24,747 nucleotides of DNA from an uncultured Arcobacter sp. GTDB taxonomy: Bacteria; Campylobacterota; Campylobacteria; Campylobacterales; Arcobacteraceae. Shown one piece after another: positions 1 through 6,075 of the stretch. The notes beneath the pieces were generated by a model, which saw only the letters and a list, made by a program, of their open reading frames with translations, was not told the origin of the DNA and ran no database searches. Both the position numbers and the translations under genes were made by a program. Within the stretch, counting starts at the first letter, position 1; each line of letters starts with the position of its first letter. The stretch spans positions 1 to 24,747 of the forward strand of contig CALMBI010000067.1 of NCBI GenBank assembly GCA_937860115.1, written 5' to 3'.

Positions 1-116
1 TTGATATGATTTTTTCAACTCAAAAATTGCACTTCAGATTTAAATTTTGGAAAAATTGCATGTTTATTTGCAAGATTGACTAGCTCTTTTGCTTGTGTTG
101 AAACAGAGTGAAAAAT

Positions 117-1271
117 CTATTTTTTTATTTTTTTTGGGATTTTACGTTCCATAAAGCAGTTGATAAGGTAATTATCCTCTGCAGTTATAAGGTCATCTGG
201 TACATTTTGTCCAATAGAAAAATAGCTAATTGATTTTCTCACTTTGTATGTAAATGAGATAATATTTCCAAAACTTCTAGTCTCATCAAGTTTTGTAAAG
301 ATCACATTGTTGATCCCAAGCATTGCGTATTTGTCATACACTTCAAAAAGGTCATTTTTTTTCACATTCGCTGGAAGTACTAAAACTTTTTCAAGATCGA
401 TATCATCTAGTTTATGTTGATAGTTATTAATCGTTTCAATCTTTTCAATATCATATTGGCTACTTCCTGCTGTATCTATAAGTATATAGTGACAATCTTG
501 TAATCTTAAAATCGCTTCAACTATATCTTCAGTTTTACTCACAACCTCCAAAGGCAATCTCATAATATTCGCATAAGCTTTAAGTTGCTCAATAGCACCA
601 ACTCTAAATGAATCAAGCGTAATAATTGCAACTTTATAATCCATTCCCATTTTGTAAGCATAGCGAGCTGCCAATTTTGCGATGGTAGTAGTTTTTCCAA
701 CACCAGTTGGACCTACAAACATCATCACTTTTCTTTGATGCATACGAAGGGGTACTTCATATTTAATCGAGATCATTCGTCTTAAAATAAGTTTGAAAAA
801 ATTAGTGATTTTTTCTTCACTTGATTTCATAGCAAGTGGAAGTTGTGTAATCGTTTTTTTCAATATTGTATATGTCATCTCTTCATCAAAATCATTTAGC
901 TCAAATAATTTATAGATATCAATGAATTCAGAAGGTACTACTAGATCATAGAGTTTACTTTTTGGTTCCCAAAGTATTTTTTGAACCTTTTTGATCTCCT
1001 CTTGCATTTGCAAAATTTCAGATTTAAAGTCATAAAACTGAGGACTTAAATCGATACCGTTGTTTGATCCACTCACTTGAACTTTATCTCTTAGTTGTTC
1101 AAAGTCTTTCTCTTCTTCTAAAGCGATTAAGATCTCATACATATCTTTTCCATGAGTTCTTTTATCAGATATTTTTTTTGTACTGATAACAATCCCTTCA
1201 TCTCCACACTCTTTAAGAGCATTTTGTAAAGCTTGTGTTGGAGTTTCTCCTAAGAATGATAATGTTTTCAT
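117..1271 (-). CDS. flhF: Flagellar biosynthesis GTPase FlhF (SRP-type GTPase)
   Basis: FlhF is an SRP-family GTPase that acts at the cell pole to set the position and number of flagella; in Campylobacterota it is also needed for flagellar gene expression. The 384-residue product has the SRP-GTPase signatures in order: P-loop GPTGVGKTTT (187-196), DSFRVGAIEQL (220-230), DTAGSSQYD (266-274, where many relatives have DTAGRS) and TKLDE (326-330). The C-terminal stretch around GQNVPDD (354-360) is also typical of FlhF. An N-terminal charged region (about 1-100) corresponds to the B domain and is followed by the helical N domain. It is shorter than the roughly 460-485 residues of Helicobacter and Campylobacter FlhF, mostly in the B domain. 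The start is an ATG 3 bp after the stop of the small upstream ORF, so the two are probably cotranscribed. The usual neighbour flhG should lie beyond the window edge; the first 116 bases show no recognisable start of it. Confidence 0.93.
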   Translation of the reverse strand: MKTLSFLGETPTQALQNALKECGDEGIVISTKKISDKRTHGKDMYEILIALEEEKDFEQLRDKVQVSGSNNGIDLSPQFYDFKSEILQMQEEIKKVQKILWEPKSKLYDLVVPSEFIDIYKLFELNDFDEEMTYTILKKTITQLPLAMKSSEEKITNFFKLILRRMISIKYEVPLRMHQRKVMMFVGPTGVGKTTTIAKLAARYAYKMGMDYKVAIITLDSFRVGAIEQLKAYANIMRLPLEVVSKTEDIVEAILRLQDCHYILIDTAGSSQYDIEKIETINNYQHKLDDIDLEKVLVLPANVKKNDLFEVYDKYAMLGINNVIFTKLDETRSFGNIISFTYKVRKSISYFSIGQNVPDDLITAEDNYLINCFMERKIPKKIKK

Positions 1272-1274
1272 ATC

Positions 1275-1472
1275 TTACATTCCACTCTTTTGAATTTTTT
1301 CGATCGTTCCATCACTCTTTTTCACTTTGACATAACTATCAGTTTCTCCAACAAATTCTCTAGATCTTTCAATTACAATATTTCCAAAGTCGAATTTTAC
1401 TTTATGATTTGGCACCACCATAAGATCTTTCTCACAAATAGGAGTGTCTTTGATAATATATCGTTTTGCCAT
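1275..1472 (-). CDS. Small protein of unknown function upstream of flhF
   Basis: I do not recognise this 65-residue protein. It starts MAKRYIIKDTPICEK, is rich in Lys and in beta-branched residues, and ends KIQKSGM. It has no predicted membrane segment or signal peptide, and its single cysteine (position 13) argues against a zinc ribbon. I chose the ATG at 1472 because an AGAAGAGGAT purine tract lies a few bases upstream. An in-frame ATG at 1496 would add 8 residues (MKLLEEDY) but has a weaker, more distant AGAAG. Its stop is 3 bp from the flhF start, so translational coupling with flhF is likely and a role in flagellar assembly or FlhF control is possible. That role rests on position only. 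Confidence 0.7.
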   Translation of the reverse strand: MAKRYIIKDTPICEKDLMVVPNHKVKFDFGNIVIERSREFVGETDSYVKVKKSDGTIEKIQKSGM

Positions 1473-1508
1473 ATAATCCTCTTCTAAAAGTTTCATTCTA
1501 TCAAACTT

Positions 1509-1538
1509 CTTACAATATACTTTTTTATCTATTGTAAG
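1509..1538 (-). repeat. Inverted repeat / hairpin in the flhF operon leader
   Basis: CTTACAATA (1509-1517) and TATTGTAAG (1530-1538) are perfect 9-bp inverted arms separated by 12 T-rich bases. If transcription starts near 1552 on the minus strand, this would form a stem-loop about 40 bases upstream of the small ORF's start. It could be an mRNA structure or a dimeric operator. No U-tract follows it on the minus strand, so it does not look like a terminator. Confidence 0.5.
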
Positions 1539-1558
1539 CTCACGAATTGTAATAATTG

Positions 1559-1564
1559 ATTATA
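1559..1564 (-). promoter_or_regulatory. Candidate -10 box for the flhF operon
   Basis: On the minus strand this reads TATAAT inside TGATAATATAATC, a perfect -10 hexamer. There is no clear -35, as is usual for vegetative promoters in Campylobacterota. The expected start near 1552 gives a leader of about 80 bases before the ATG at 1472. I saw no sigma-54 (GG-N10-GC) or sigma-28 type site here. Confidence 0.45.
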
Positions 1565-1623
1565 TTATCAAAAAAATCATTAAACTTTATATTAAAAATA
1601 GTCAAAAATATAATAAAGTGTTT

Positions 1624-1637
1624 TAATGATGTCATTA
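1624..1637. repeat. Short palindrome upstream of the ferredoxin gene
   Basis: TAATGATGTCATTA is a 6-bp inverted repeat around a TG centre. It lies about 80 bp upstream of the likely ferredoxin transcription start and about 70 bp upstream of the flhF-operon -10. It could be a regulator site, but short AT-rich palindromes occur often by chance in DNA of this composition. Confidence 0.25.
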
Positions 1638-1702
1638 TTTGAAACATCTCTTTATATGAAAGATAATTTGGAAAAATATTTTAAAGGAAAATTTATATTT
1701 CG

Positions 1703-1708
1703 TATGAT
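1703..1708 (+). promoter_or_regulatory. Candidate -10 box for the ferredoxin gene
   Basis: TATGAT, preceded by the T-rich ATTTATATTTCG, lies 33 bp before the ATG at 1742. It would start transcription near 1715, giving a leader of about 27 bases that contains the AAGGAG ribosome binding site at 1729-1734. No -35 is evident. Confidence 0.45.
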
Positions 1709-1741
1709 AAAGTGCCTCAAATTAAATTAAGGAGAATTAAA

Positions 1742-1999
1742 ATGGCAGTTAGAATTACAGATACATGTATTAGCTGTGATGCTTGTTTAGACGAGTGTCC
1801 AACAGAATCAATCGTTGATAACGATGAGAATCCAACAGGAGAAGATATTTATTATGTAAACCCTGAAACTTGTACAGAGTGTATTGGTGATCATGATACT
1901 CCAGCGTGTGCTGAAGCTTGTCCTACAGAAGGATGTATCGTATGGGATAATCCAAAAACAGAAGGTGCAGTTCACGGAAATCCTTGTATAGAAGATTAA
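1742..1999 (+). CDS. fdxA: 2[4Fe-4S] ferredoxin, Alvin type
   Basis: This small cytoplasmic electron carrier is of the kind that serves 2-oxoacid:ferredoxin oxidoreductases and other low-potential enzymes. The 85-residue product has C9-x2-C12-x2-C15-x3-C19-P for one cluster. The second set is C44-x2-C47-x8-C56-x3-C60-P, with an 8-residue loop between its second and third ligands and a C-terminal extension. That arrangement defines the Allochromatium vinosum (Alvin) type, whose two clusters have widely separated, very low potentials. C65 is an extra cysteine. The ATG at 1742 is chosen because AAGGAG sits 7 bp upstream; an in-frame GTG at 1712 lacks a comparable site. Campylobacter jejuni fdxA is likewise next to ndk. 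The gene has its own promoter-like site and a terminator, so it appears monocistronic. The symbol follows C. jejuni usage. Confidence 0.92.
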   Translation: MAVRITDTCISCDACLDECPTESIVDNDENPTGEDIYYVNPETCTECIGDHDTPACAEACPTEGCIVWDNPKTEGAVHGNPCIED

Positions 2000-2017
2000 T
2001 ATCTTTTATTTATAAGA

Positions 2018-2048
2018 AAGGGTGGGGGAGACCTCACCCTTTTTTTTT
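2018..2048 (+). terminator. Rho-independent terminator of the ferredoxin gene
   Basis: A 10-bp stem, AAGGGTGGGG paired with CCTCACCCTT (one G-U wobble), closes a GAGA tetraloop and runs into T8. It begins 18 bp after the ferredoxin stop and separates that gene from the ndk operon. Confidence 0.92.
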
Positions 2049-2092
2049 CTTTGAATAAATCTTATCTAAGAGAAAATATAGGTTTTTTTTAG

Positions 2093-2098
2093 TAAAAT
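2093..2098 (+). promoter_or_regulatory. Candidate -10 box for the ndk-fabH operon
   Basis: TAAAAT preceded by an eight-T run and AG (TTTTTTTTAG). A periodic T-rich stretch upstream of the -10 in place of a -35 is typical of Campylobacterota vegetative promoters. The start would be near 2105, about 24 bases before the ndk ATG. Confidence 0.45.
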
Positions 2099-2128
2099 CG
2101 CAAAATTTTAAAAATGGAGAATAGAAAA

Positions 2129-2542
2129 ATGGAACAAACATTATCAATTATCAAGCCTGATGCTGTAGCAAAAAACGTTGTTGGAAAAATCTTAGATAGA
2201 TTTGAATCAGCTGGGCTTAAAATCGCTGTAACTAAAAAAATTCAATTAAGTAGAGCTGATGCTGAAGCATTTTATGCAGTACATGCAGAAAGAGGATTTT
2301 TTGGTGAATTAGTAGAATTTATGATCTCTGGACCAGTTGTTGTAAGTGTACTTGAAGGTGAAAATGCAATGGCAAAAAATAGAGAATTAATGGGTGCAAC
2401 TAATCCAAAAGAAGCTGCTCCAGGTACAATTAGAGCTGATTTTGCTGATTCTATTGATGCTAATGCTGTACACGGAAGTGATAGTATTGAAAATGCAATC
2501 AATGAGATTAACTTTTTCTTTGCACAAAGAGAAATTTGCTAG
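2129..2542 (+). CDS. ndk: Nucleoside diphosphate kinase
   Basis: Ndk transfers the gamma phosphate of ATP to nucleoside diphosphates through a phospho-histidine, balancing NTP and dNTP pools in the cytoplasm. The 137-residue length is standard for the family. The nucleotide-binding start TLSIIKPDAV (4-13) and the active-site NAVHGSD with catalytic H115 are intact. R102 and N112 lie in the expected binding region. The ATG at 2129 is preferred because TGGAGA lies 8 bp upstream and the protein then begins MEQTLSIIKPD as in relatives; an in-frame ATG at 2114 would add five residues but overlaps that ribosome binding site. It is the first gene of the ndk - yceD-like - rpmF - plsX - fabH run, an order shared with Campylobacter and Helicobacter. 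Confidence 0.97.
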   Translation: MEQTLSIIKPDAVAKNVVGKILDRFESAGLKIAVTKKIQLSRADAEAFYAVHAERGFFGELVEFMISGPVVVSVLEGENAMAKNRELMGATNPKEAAPGTIRADFADSIDANAVHGSDSIENAINEINFFFAQREIC

Positions 2543-2550
2543 TATAACTT

Positions 2551-2934
2551 ATGAAAATAGAGTTTAAAAAAGTTCCATCAATACAAAAAGAATTTAGTAT
2601 AAAACTAGATTCAGTTGAATTTTCAGGTACTTTTTGTAAAATAGCGCAGAATTTAGTAAAACTAAACACTACAATAGTTGGAAAACTATCTGTAGATTGC
2701 TGCAAATGTGGCGAAGAACACACTATAGAACTTGATGAGAGTCAAGAGTTTATATTAAGTGATGGGGAACTTTCATCAGATAAAATAAAAGATGATGAGA
2801 TTGTTATAGAAGTAGAAAATCATATAATAGATTTTGATGAGATTTTGATGAGTGAATTAGAATCTATTAGAAGTGATTATCATGTTTGTCCAGTTTGTCA
2901 AGAAAATGACAATTACGTGGATGTAGAATATTAA
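2551..2934 (+). CDS. yceD: YceD-like (DUF177) protein, putative 23S rRNA accumulation factor
   Basis: This 127-residue protein sits directly before rpmF, the position held by YceD (DUF177) in most bacteria. E. coli YceD is linked to normal 23S rRNA levels. Two cysteine pairs, C50-x2-C53 (in DCCKCGEE) and C113-x2-C116 (in VCPVCQE), are spaced as in DUF177 and could form one zinc site. The middle is acidic (about 62-100). The ATG lies 8 bp after the ndk stop and its ribosome binding site is weak, so translation is probably coupled to ndk. The family assignment rests on the cysteine pattern, length and strong gene-order conservation, since overall sequence in this family is poorly conserved. Confidence 0.8.
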   Translation: MKIEFKKVPSIQKEFSIKLDSVEFSGTFCKIAQNLVKLNTTIVGKLSVDCCKCGEEHTIELDESQEFILSDGELSSDKIKDDEIVIEVENHIIDFDEILMSELESIRSDYHVCPVCQENDNYVDVEY

Positions 2935-2951
2935 TTTAAAAAGGATATAAA

Positions 2952-3104
2952 ATGGCAGTACCTAAGAGAAGAGTGAGTCACGCAAGAAGTGCAAAAAGAA
3001 GAACACATTATAAAATTACTTTAAAAAGACCAGTAAAAGATGTTGATGGGACATGGAAAATGCCTCATAATGTTAACCCTACAACGGGTGAATATAAAGC
3101 ATAA
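2952..3104 (+). CDS. rpmF: 50S ribosomal protein L32
   Basis: L32 is a small basic protein of the large ribosomal subunit near the peptide exit region. The 50-residue product begins MAVPKRRVSHARSAKRRTHY, the family's hallmark start, and ends NPTTGEYKA. It lacks the four zinc-ribbon cysteines found in L32 of many Gram-positives, so it is the cysteine-free form. AAAAGGAT lies upstream of the ATG at 2952. Its TAA overlaps the plsX ATG by one base (TAATG), which indicates tight coupling. The gene is easily missed in automated calls because of its size. Confidence 0.97.
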   Translation: MAVPKRRVSHARSAKRRTHYKITLKRPVKDVDGTWKMPHNVNPTTGEYKA

Positions 3105-4093
3105 TGCTAAAGATTGCATTGGATGCGATGGGTGGGGACAATGGTCCTGCTCCTATTATAGAAGGTCTTACCTTAGCATTAAAAAGAAACAATAATTTCT
3201 CAGTTATAGCAGTTGGTGATCAAGCACAACTACTACCTTTAATTCCTCAAAAATACAAAGACAGAATCGAGATTCAACATTGTACAGATGTTATTAGTAT
3301 GCATGATTCTGCTACTGATGCTCTTAAAAGAAAAGATAGCTCAGCATATATTGCAATTGAACTTGTAAAAGATGGTAAAGCTGATGCATTTGTAAGTGCA
3401 GGGCATAGTGGAGCTAGTATGAGTTTAGCTACTCTAAGAATTGGAAGAATTAAAGGTGTTAGTAGGCCAGCTATTGCAACACTTATGCCAACAGTTGATA
3501 AGAATACTTTAGTTCTTGATGTTGGTGCGAATGTTGATTGTGATGCGAAAAATCTTCAAGAGTTTGCAATCATGGGTAAGGTGTATGCTCAAGATGTACT
3601 TGGGATTGAAAAACCCCTTGTAGGTCTTCTGAGTAATGGTGAAGAAGAAACTAAAGGAAACGAAGTAACAAAAGAAGCTTTTAAAATGTTAGAAAAGCTA
3701 CCAGGATTTATGGGAAATGTTGAAGGAAATGATATCTTTAATGGTTCTGTAGATGTTGTTGTTTGTGATGGTTTCATTGGAAATATTATGCTTAAAACTG
3801 CTGAAGGTGTAGCTGATACAATTGGTAAAATTATCAAGCAAAACCTCAGAAGATCATTAGTTTCTATTCTTGGTGCAGTTTTAATGAGAAAAGTTTTTAA
3901 AGGCTTGAAGCTTAAAGTAGATTACGCTGAATATGGTGGAGCTCCATTATTAGGTGTCAAAGCACCTGTTATTATTGCTCATGGAAAGTCAAATGGAAAA
4001 GCTATGTCAAATGCAATTTTCCAAGCTATTGCAGCTGCGCAATCAGATTTAAATATTAATATTGAGAATAATATTAACAAATTCAAGGATTAA
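3104..4093 (+). CDS. plsX: Phosphate acyltransferase PlsX
   Basis: PlsX makes acyl-phosphate from acyl-ACP and phosphate at the inner face of the membrane, the first step of the PlsX/PlsY route to phosphatidic acid. The 329-residue length is normal. Family signatures include IALDAMGGDNGP (4-15), SAGHSGASM (98-106, where most relatives have SAGNTGA), RPAIATLMP (121-129), LDVGANVDC (138-146) and GGAPLLGVK near the C-terminus. The start overlaps the rpmF stop by one base. It is followed after 2 bp by fabH, the standard pairing that couples fatty acid initiation with phospholipid synthesis. Confidence 0.97.
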   Translation: MLKIALDAMGGDNGPAPIIEGLTLALKRNNNFSVIAVGDQAQLLPLIPQKYKDRIEIQHCTDVISMHDSATDALKRKDSSAYIAIELVKDGKADAFVSAGHSGASMSLATLRIGRIKGVSRPAIATLMPTVDKNTLVLDVGANVDCDAKNLQEFAIMGKVYAQDVLGIEKPLVGLLSNGEEETKGNEVTKEAFKMLEKLPGFMGNVEGNDIFNGSVDVVVCDGFIGNIMLKTAEGVADTIGKIIKQNLRRSLVSILGAVLMRKVFKGLKLKVDYAEYGGAPLLGVKAPVIIAHGKSNGKAMSNAIFQAIAAAQSDLNINIENNINKFKD

Positions 4094-4095
4094 TT

Positions 4096-5061
4096 ATGTA
4101 CGCATCTTTTCGATCAATTGGAGCTTATATTCCAGAGGATATAAGAACAAATCAGTGGTTCATTGATAGAATGGATACATCTGATGAATGGATCGTAAAA
4201 AGAACAGGTATCAATCAAAGAAGAATTGCAGCGCCAAACCAAATGACAAGCGATTTAGGTGTAGAAGCAGCAAAAATAGCGATTCAAAGAGCAGGTATAG
4301 CACTATCAGATATAGATCTAGTAGTGTGTGCCACTATTTCACCTGATTATATGTGTATGCCTTCAACTGCATGTTTGATAGCTGATAAACTTGGATTAAA
4401 TGAACCAATGTCATTTGATATAAGCGCAGCATGTACAGGGTTTGTATATGCACTTAGTGTTGCAAAGGCATTTGTAGAATCTGGAATGAAAAAAAATGTT
4501 TTGATTGTAGGTGCTGAAAAATTAAGTTCAATTGTAGATTATACAGATAGAACAACATGTATGCTTTTTGGTGATGGCGCTGGAGCTGCTATCATTAGTG
4601 CTACGGAAAATAAAGATGAAGCTATTATAGACGTAAGATGTAGTGCAGATGGTGGACAAAAAGATCTTCTGTTAACTCCAGGAGTTGAATCTGGTGAAAA
4701 ACAATATATGCAAATGAAAGGAAATGAAACTTTCAAAGTTGCAGTAAGAACACTTACAAGTGATGTTGTTAAAATATTAGAAAATAATAATATGACAAAT
4801 GATGATATAGATCTTTTTATCCCACATCAAGCAAATTATAGAATTATAAAAGCAGTTGGAGATGCATTAGAATTTAAAGATGAGCAAAAAGTATTAACAG
4901 TAGATAAATATGGAAATACATCATCAGCTTCTATCCCGATGGCAATCAATGATTGTTATGAAAGTGGGAGATTAAAAGCTGGCGATACGATGTTGCTTGA
5001 TGCTTTTGGTGGTGGACTCACTTGGGGTTCAGCACTTTTAAAATTCGCACCAAAAAAATAG
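4096..5061 (+). CDS. fabH: 3-oxoacyl-ACP synthase III (KAS III)
   Basis: FabH condenses acetyl-CoA with malonyl-ACP to begin type II fatty acid synthesis. The 321-residue product carries the catalytic triad at nearly the E. coli positions: C113 in SAACTGFVY, H244 in PHQANYRI and N274 in YGNTSSAS. The GGG loop near the C-terminus (FGGGLTWG, 304-311) is also intact. The ATG lies 2 bp after the plsX stop. It is the last gene of the operon and converges with the minus-strand pab/SspB-like operon, whose stop is 8 bp away. The inverted repeat at 5056-5079 overlaps the end of this gene. Confidence 0.97.
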   Translation: MYASFRSIGAYIPEDIRTNQWFIDRMDTSDEWIVKRTGINQRRIAAPNQMTSDLGVEAAKIAIQRAGIALSDIDLVVCATISPDYMCMPSTACLIADKLGLNEPMSFDISAACTGFVYALSVAKAFVESGMKKNVLIVGAEKLSSIVDYTDRTTCMLFGDGAGAAIISATENKDEAIIDVRCSADGGQKDLLLTPGVESGEKQYMQMKGNETFKVAVRTLTSDVVKILENNNMTNDDIDLFIPHQANYRIIKAVGDALEFKDEQKVLTVDKYGNTSSASIPMAINDCYESGRLKAGDTMLLDAFGGGLTWGSALLKFAPKK

Positions 5062-5079
5062 ATACAATTTTATCTATTT
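5052..5079 (-). terminator. Terminator of the pab operon overlapping the fabH 3' end
   Basis: On the minus strand AAATAGATA and TATCTATTT pair perfectly over 9 bp with a 6-base loop, followed by a further run of T (the A-run at 5052-5055 read in reverse). The stem lies over the last codons of both convergent genes. On the plus strand the same stem is followed by AAGG rather than T, so it should work mainly for the minus-strand operon. The stem is AT-rich and therefore weak. Confidence 0.6.
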
Positions 5080-5504
5080 AAGGTAAAGGCACTTCTTGAC
5101 CTTTTCATTTGTGCAATCTCTTCTTTTTCACTCATAAAATATTTATCAACTGTTGCAGTAGGATTAATATATAAAATTGAATTATCTACACTAAGTTGAA
5201 AAATAGCGTAGTATGGAATTTTACAAACAGATCCAAAATTCTCTTCCCCAAATCCTGCTTCAAAAGTAATATATCCATCATGAAGTTCTAAACTCTCTAG
5301 TGTATAGTTTGCAAGTGCAAATAAAGTAAATTTTGTAAAATGTCTTTTGATAGTTTTTGGAATCTCTGGTGTAAATGTAATACCATCTAAATTTGCTGTA
5401 AGCGCAAACTCCTCTTCTCTTTCTTGTAAAAATCCAAGAAGTTCTTTTACCTGTTTTGAGGTAAGCTCCTTGTATTTTTTATTTGTAATTATACTTTGTA
5501 TCAT
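5070..5504 (-). CDS. SspB-like protein, possible ClpXP adaptor
   Basis: This 144-residue cytoplasmic protein is not one I can name with certainty. The central region (about 35-113) resembles the SspB fold: a PE.PKTIKRHFTKFTLFAL stretch, then SLELHDGYITFEAGFGE (71-87), then VCKIPYYAIFQL (93-104). These match in order the SspB elements that pair a short strand with an (F/L)xAxFG strand followed by a hydrophobic VP.AAI segment. In SspB this region binds ssrA-tagged or other substrates and delivers them to ClpXP. As in SspB, a tail of about 30 residues follows and ends in a short basic-hydrophobic motif (SRSAFTLNR), comparable to the ClpX-binding end of E. coli SspB. The start is an ATG 1 bp after the pabC stop. 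It is last in the pabB-pabC operon. The functional reading is inference. Confidence 0.6.
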   Translation of the reverse strand: MIQSIITNKKYKELTSKQVKELLGFLQEREEEFALTANLDGITFTPEIPKTIKRHFTKFTLFALANYTLESLELHDGYITFEAGFGEENFGSVCKIPYYAIFQLSVDNSILYINPTATVDKYFMSEKEEIAQMKRSRSAFTLNR

Positions 5505-5505
5505 G

Positions 5506-6075
5506 TTATTCCCTTATCTCATAATTTTCAATTGTATCAAAATCAATCATAGCATTTAATAATGCAATCTTACTAGATTGAAAAAGCATCTCAATGCTAA
5601 TATCTGATTCAATTAAAATTTCATTTTCAAGATATCTCTCTCTTGTTGTTCCATAAAGAAGTGGTTTTTTTGGAGTGATCCATTTTCCATCATAATAAAG
5701 TGCAATATTTGCAATTGATGTATCAGTGAGAAGATTATTTTTTACAATGATAATTTCATCACAATTTTGTTTTTCTAAAAAAAGTTTTTCAATTTCTAAT
5801 CTATCTGTTGATTTTTTATCATATAAAATATGATTATCATAAATAAGTTTAAATGATTTTATCTCTTTTTTTTTGTATGGTAGATATTCTATATCGATCA
5901 CTCCATTATGATCATATATCACTTTACATTTAAGAAGTTCATTTGAAGGTGGATAGATATACTCTTCAAGATTAAGATTTGAGCTTATAGTTCTAGCAAC
6001 TCTTTTTTTATGATAAGAAAGATGAAAGATCTCAAAGTCATAACATTTAATAGTTTCAAAAAATTGTTGATTCAT
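5506..6075 (-). CDS. pabC: Class IV aminotransferase, probable aminodeoxychorismate lyase
   Basis: PabC eliminates pyruvate from 4-amino-4-deoxychorismate to give p-aminobenzoate for folate synthesis, using PLP. The 189-residue product is shorter than E. coli PabC (about 270). It keeps the class IV landmarks: ETIKCYDFEIFHLSYHKKR near the start, probable PLP lysine K88 in a K-x3-R context (KSTDR), the TDTSIANI segment (117-124) where the family usually has TE.S..N, then ITPKKPLLYGTTR (133-145). The Glu-to-Asp change at 118 is unusual but conservative. The ATG overlaps the pabB stop by 4 bp (ATGA), so translation is coupled to pabB. A branched-chain or D-amino acid aminotransferase is the alternative, but size and partner favour PabC. 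Confidence 0.85.
   Translation of the reverse strand: MNQQFFETIKCYDFEIFHLSYHKKRVARTISSNLNLEEYIYPPSNELLKCKVIYDHNGVIDIEYLPYKKKEIKSFKLIYDNHILYDKKSTDRLEIEKLFLEKQNCDEIIIVKNNLLTDTSIANIALYYDGKWITPKKPLLYGTTRERYLENEILIESDISIEMLFQSSKIALLNAMIDFDTIENYEIRE

Noticed and set aside
1290..1487. Plus-strand ORF opposite the small flhF-linked gene
   Set aside because: Phe/Ser/Ile-rich product without a ribosome binding site; it is the antisense of a better-supported frame that abuts flhF.
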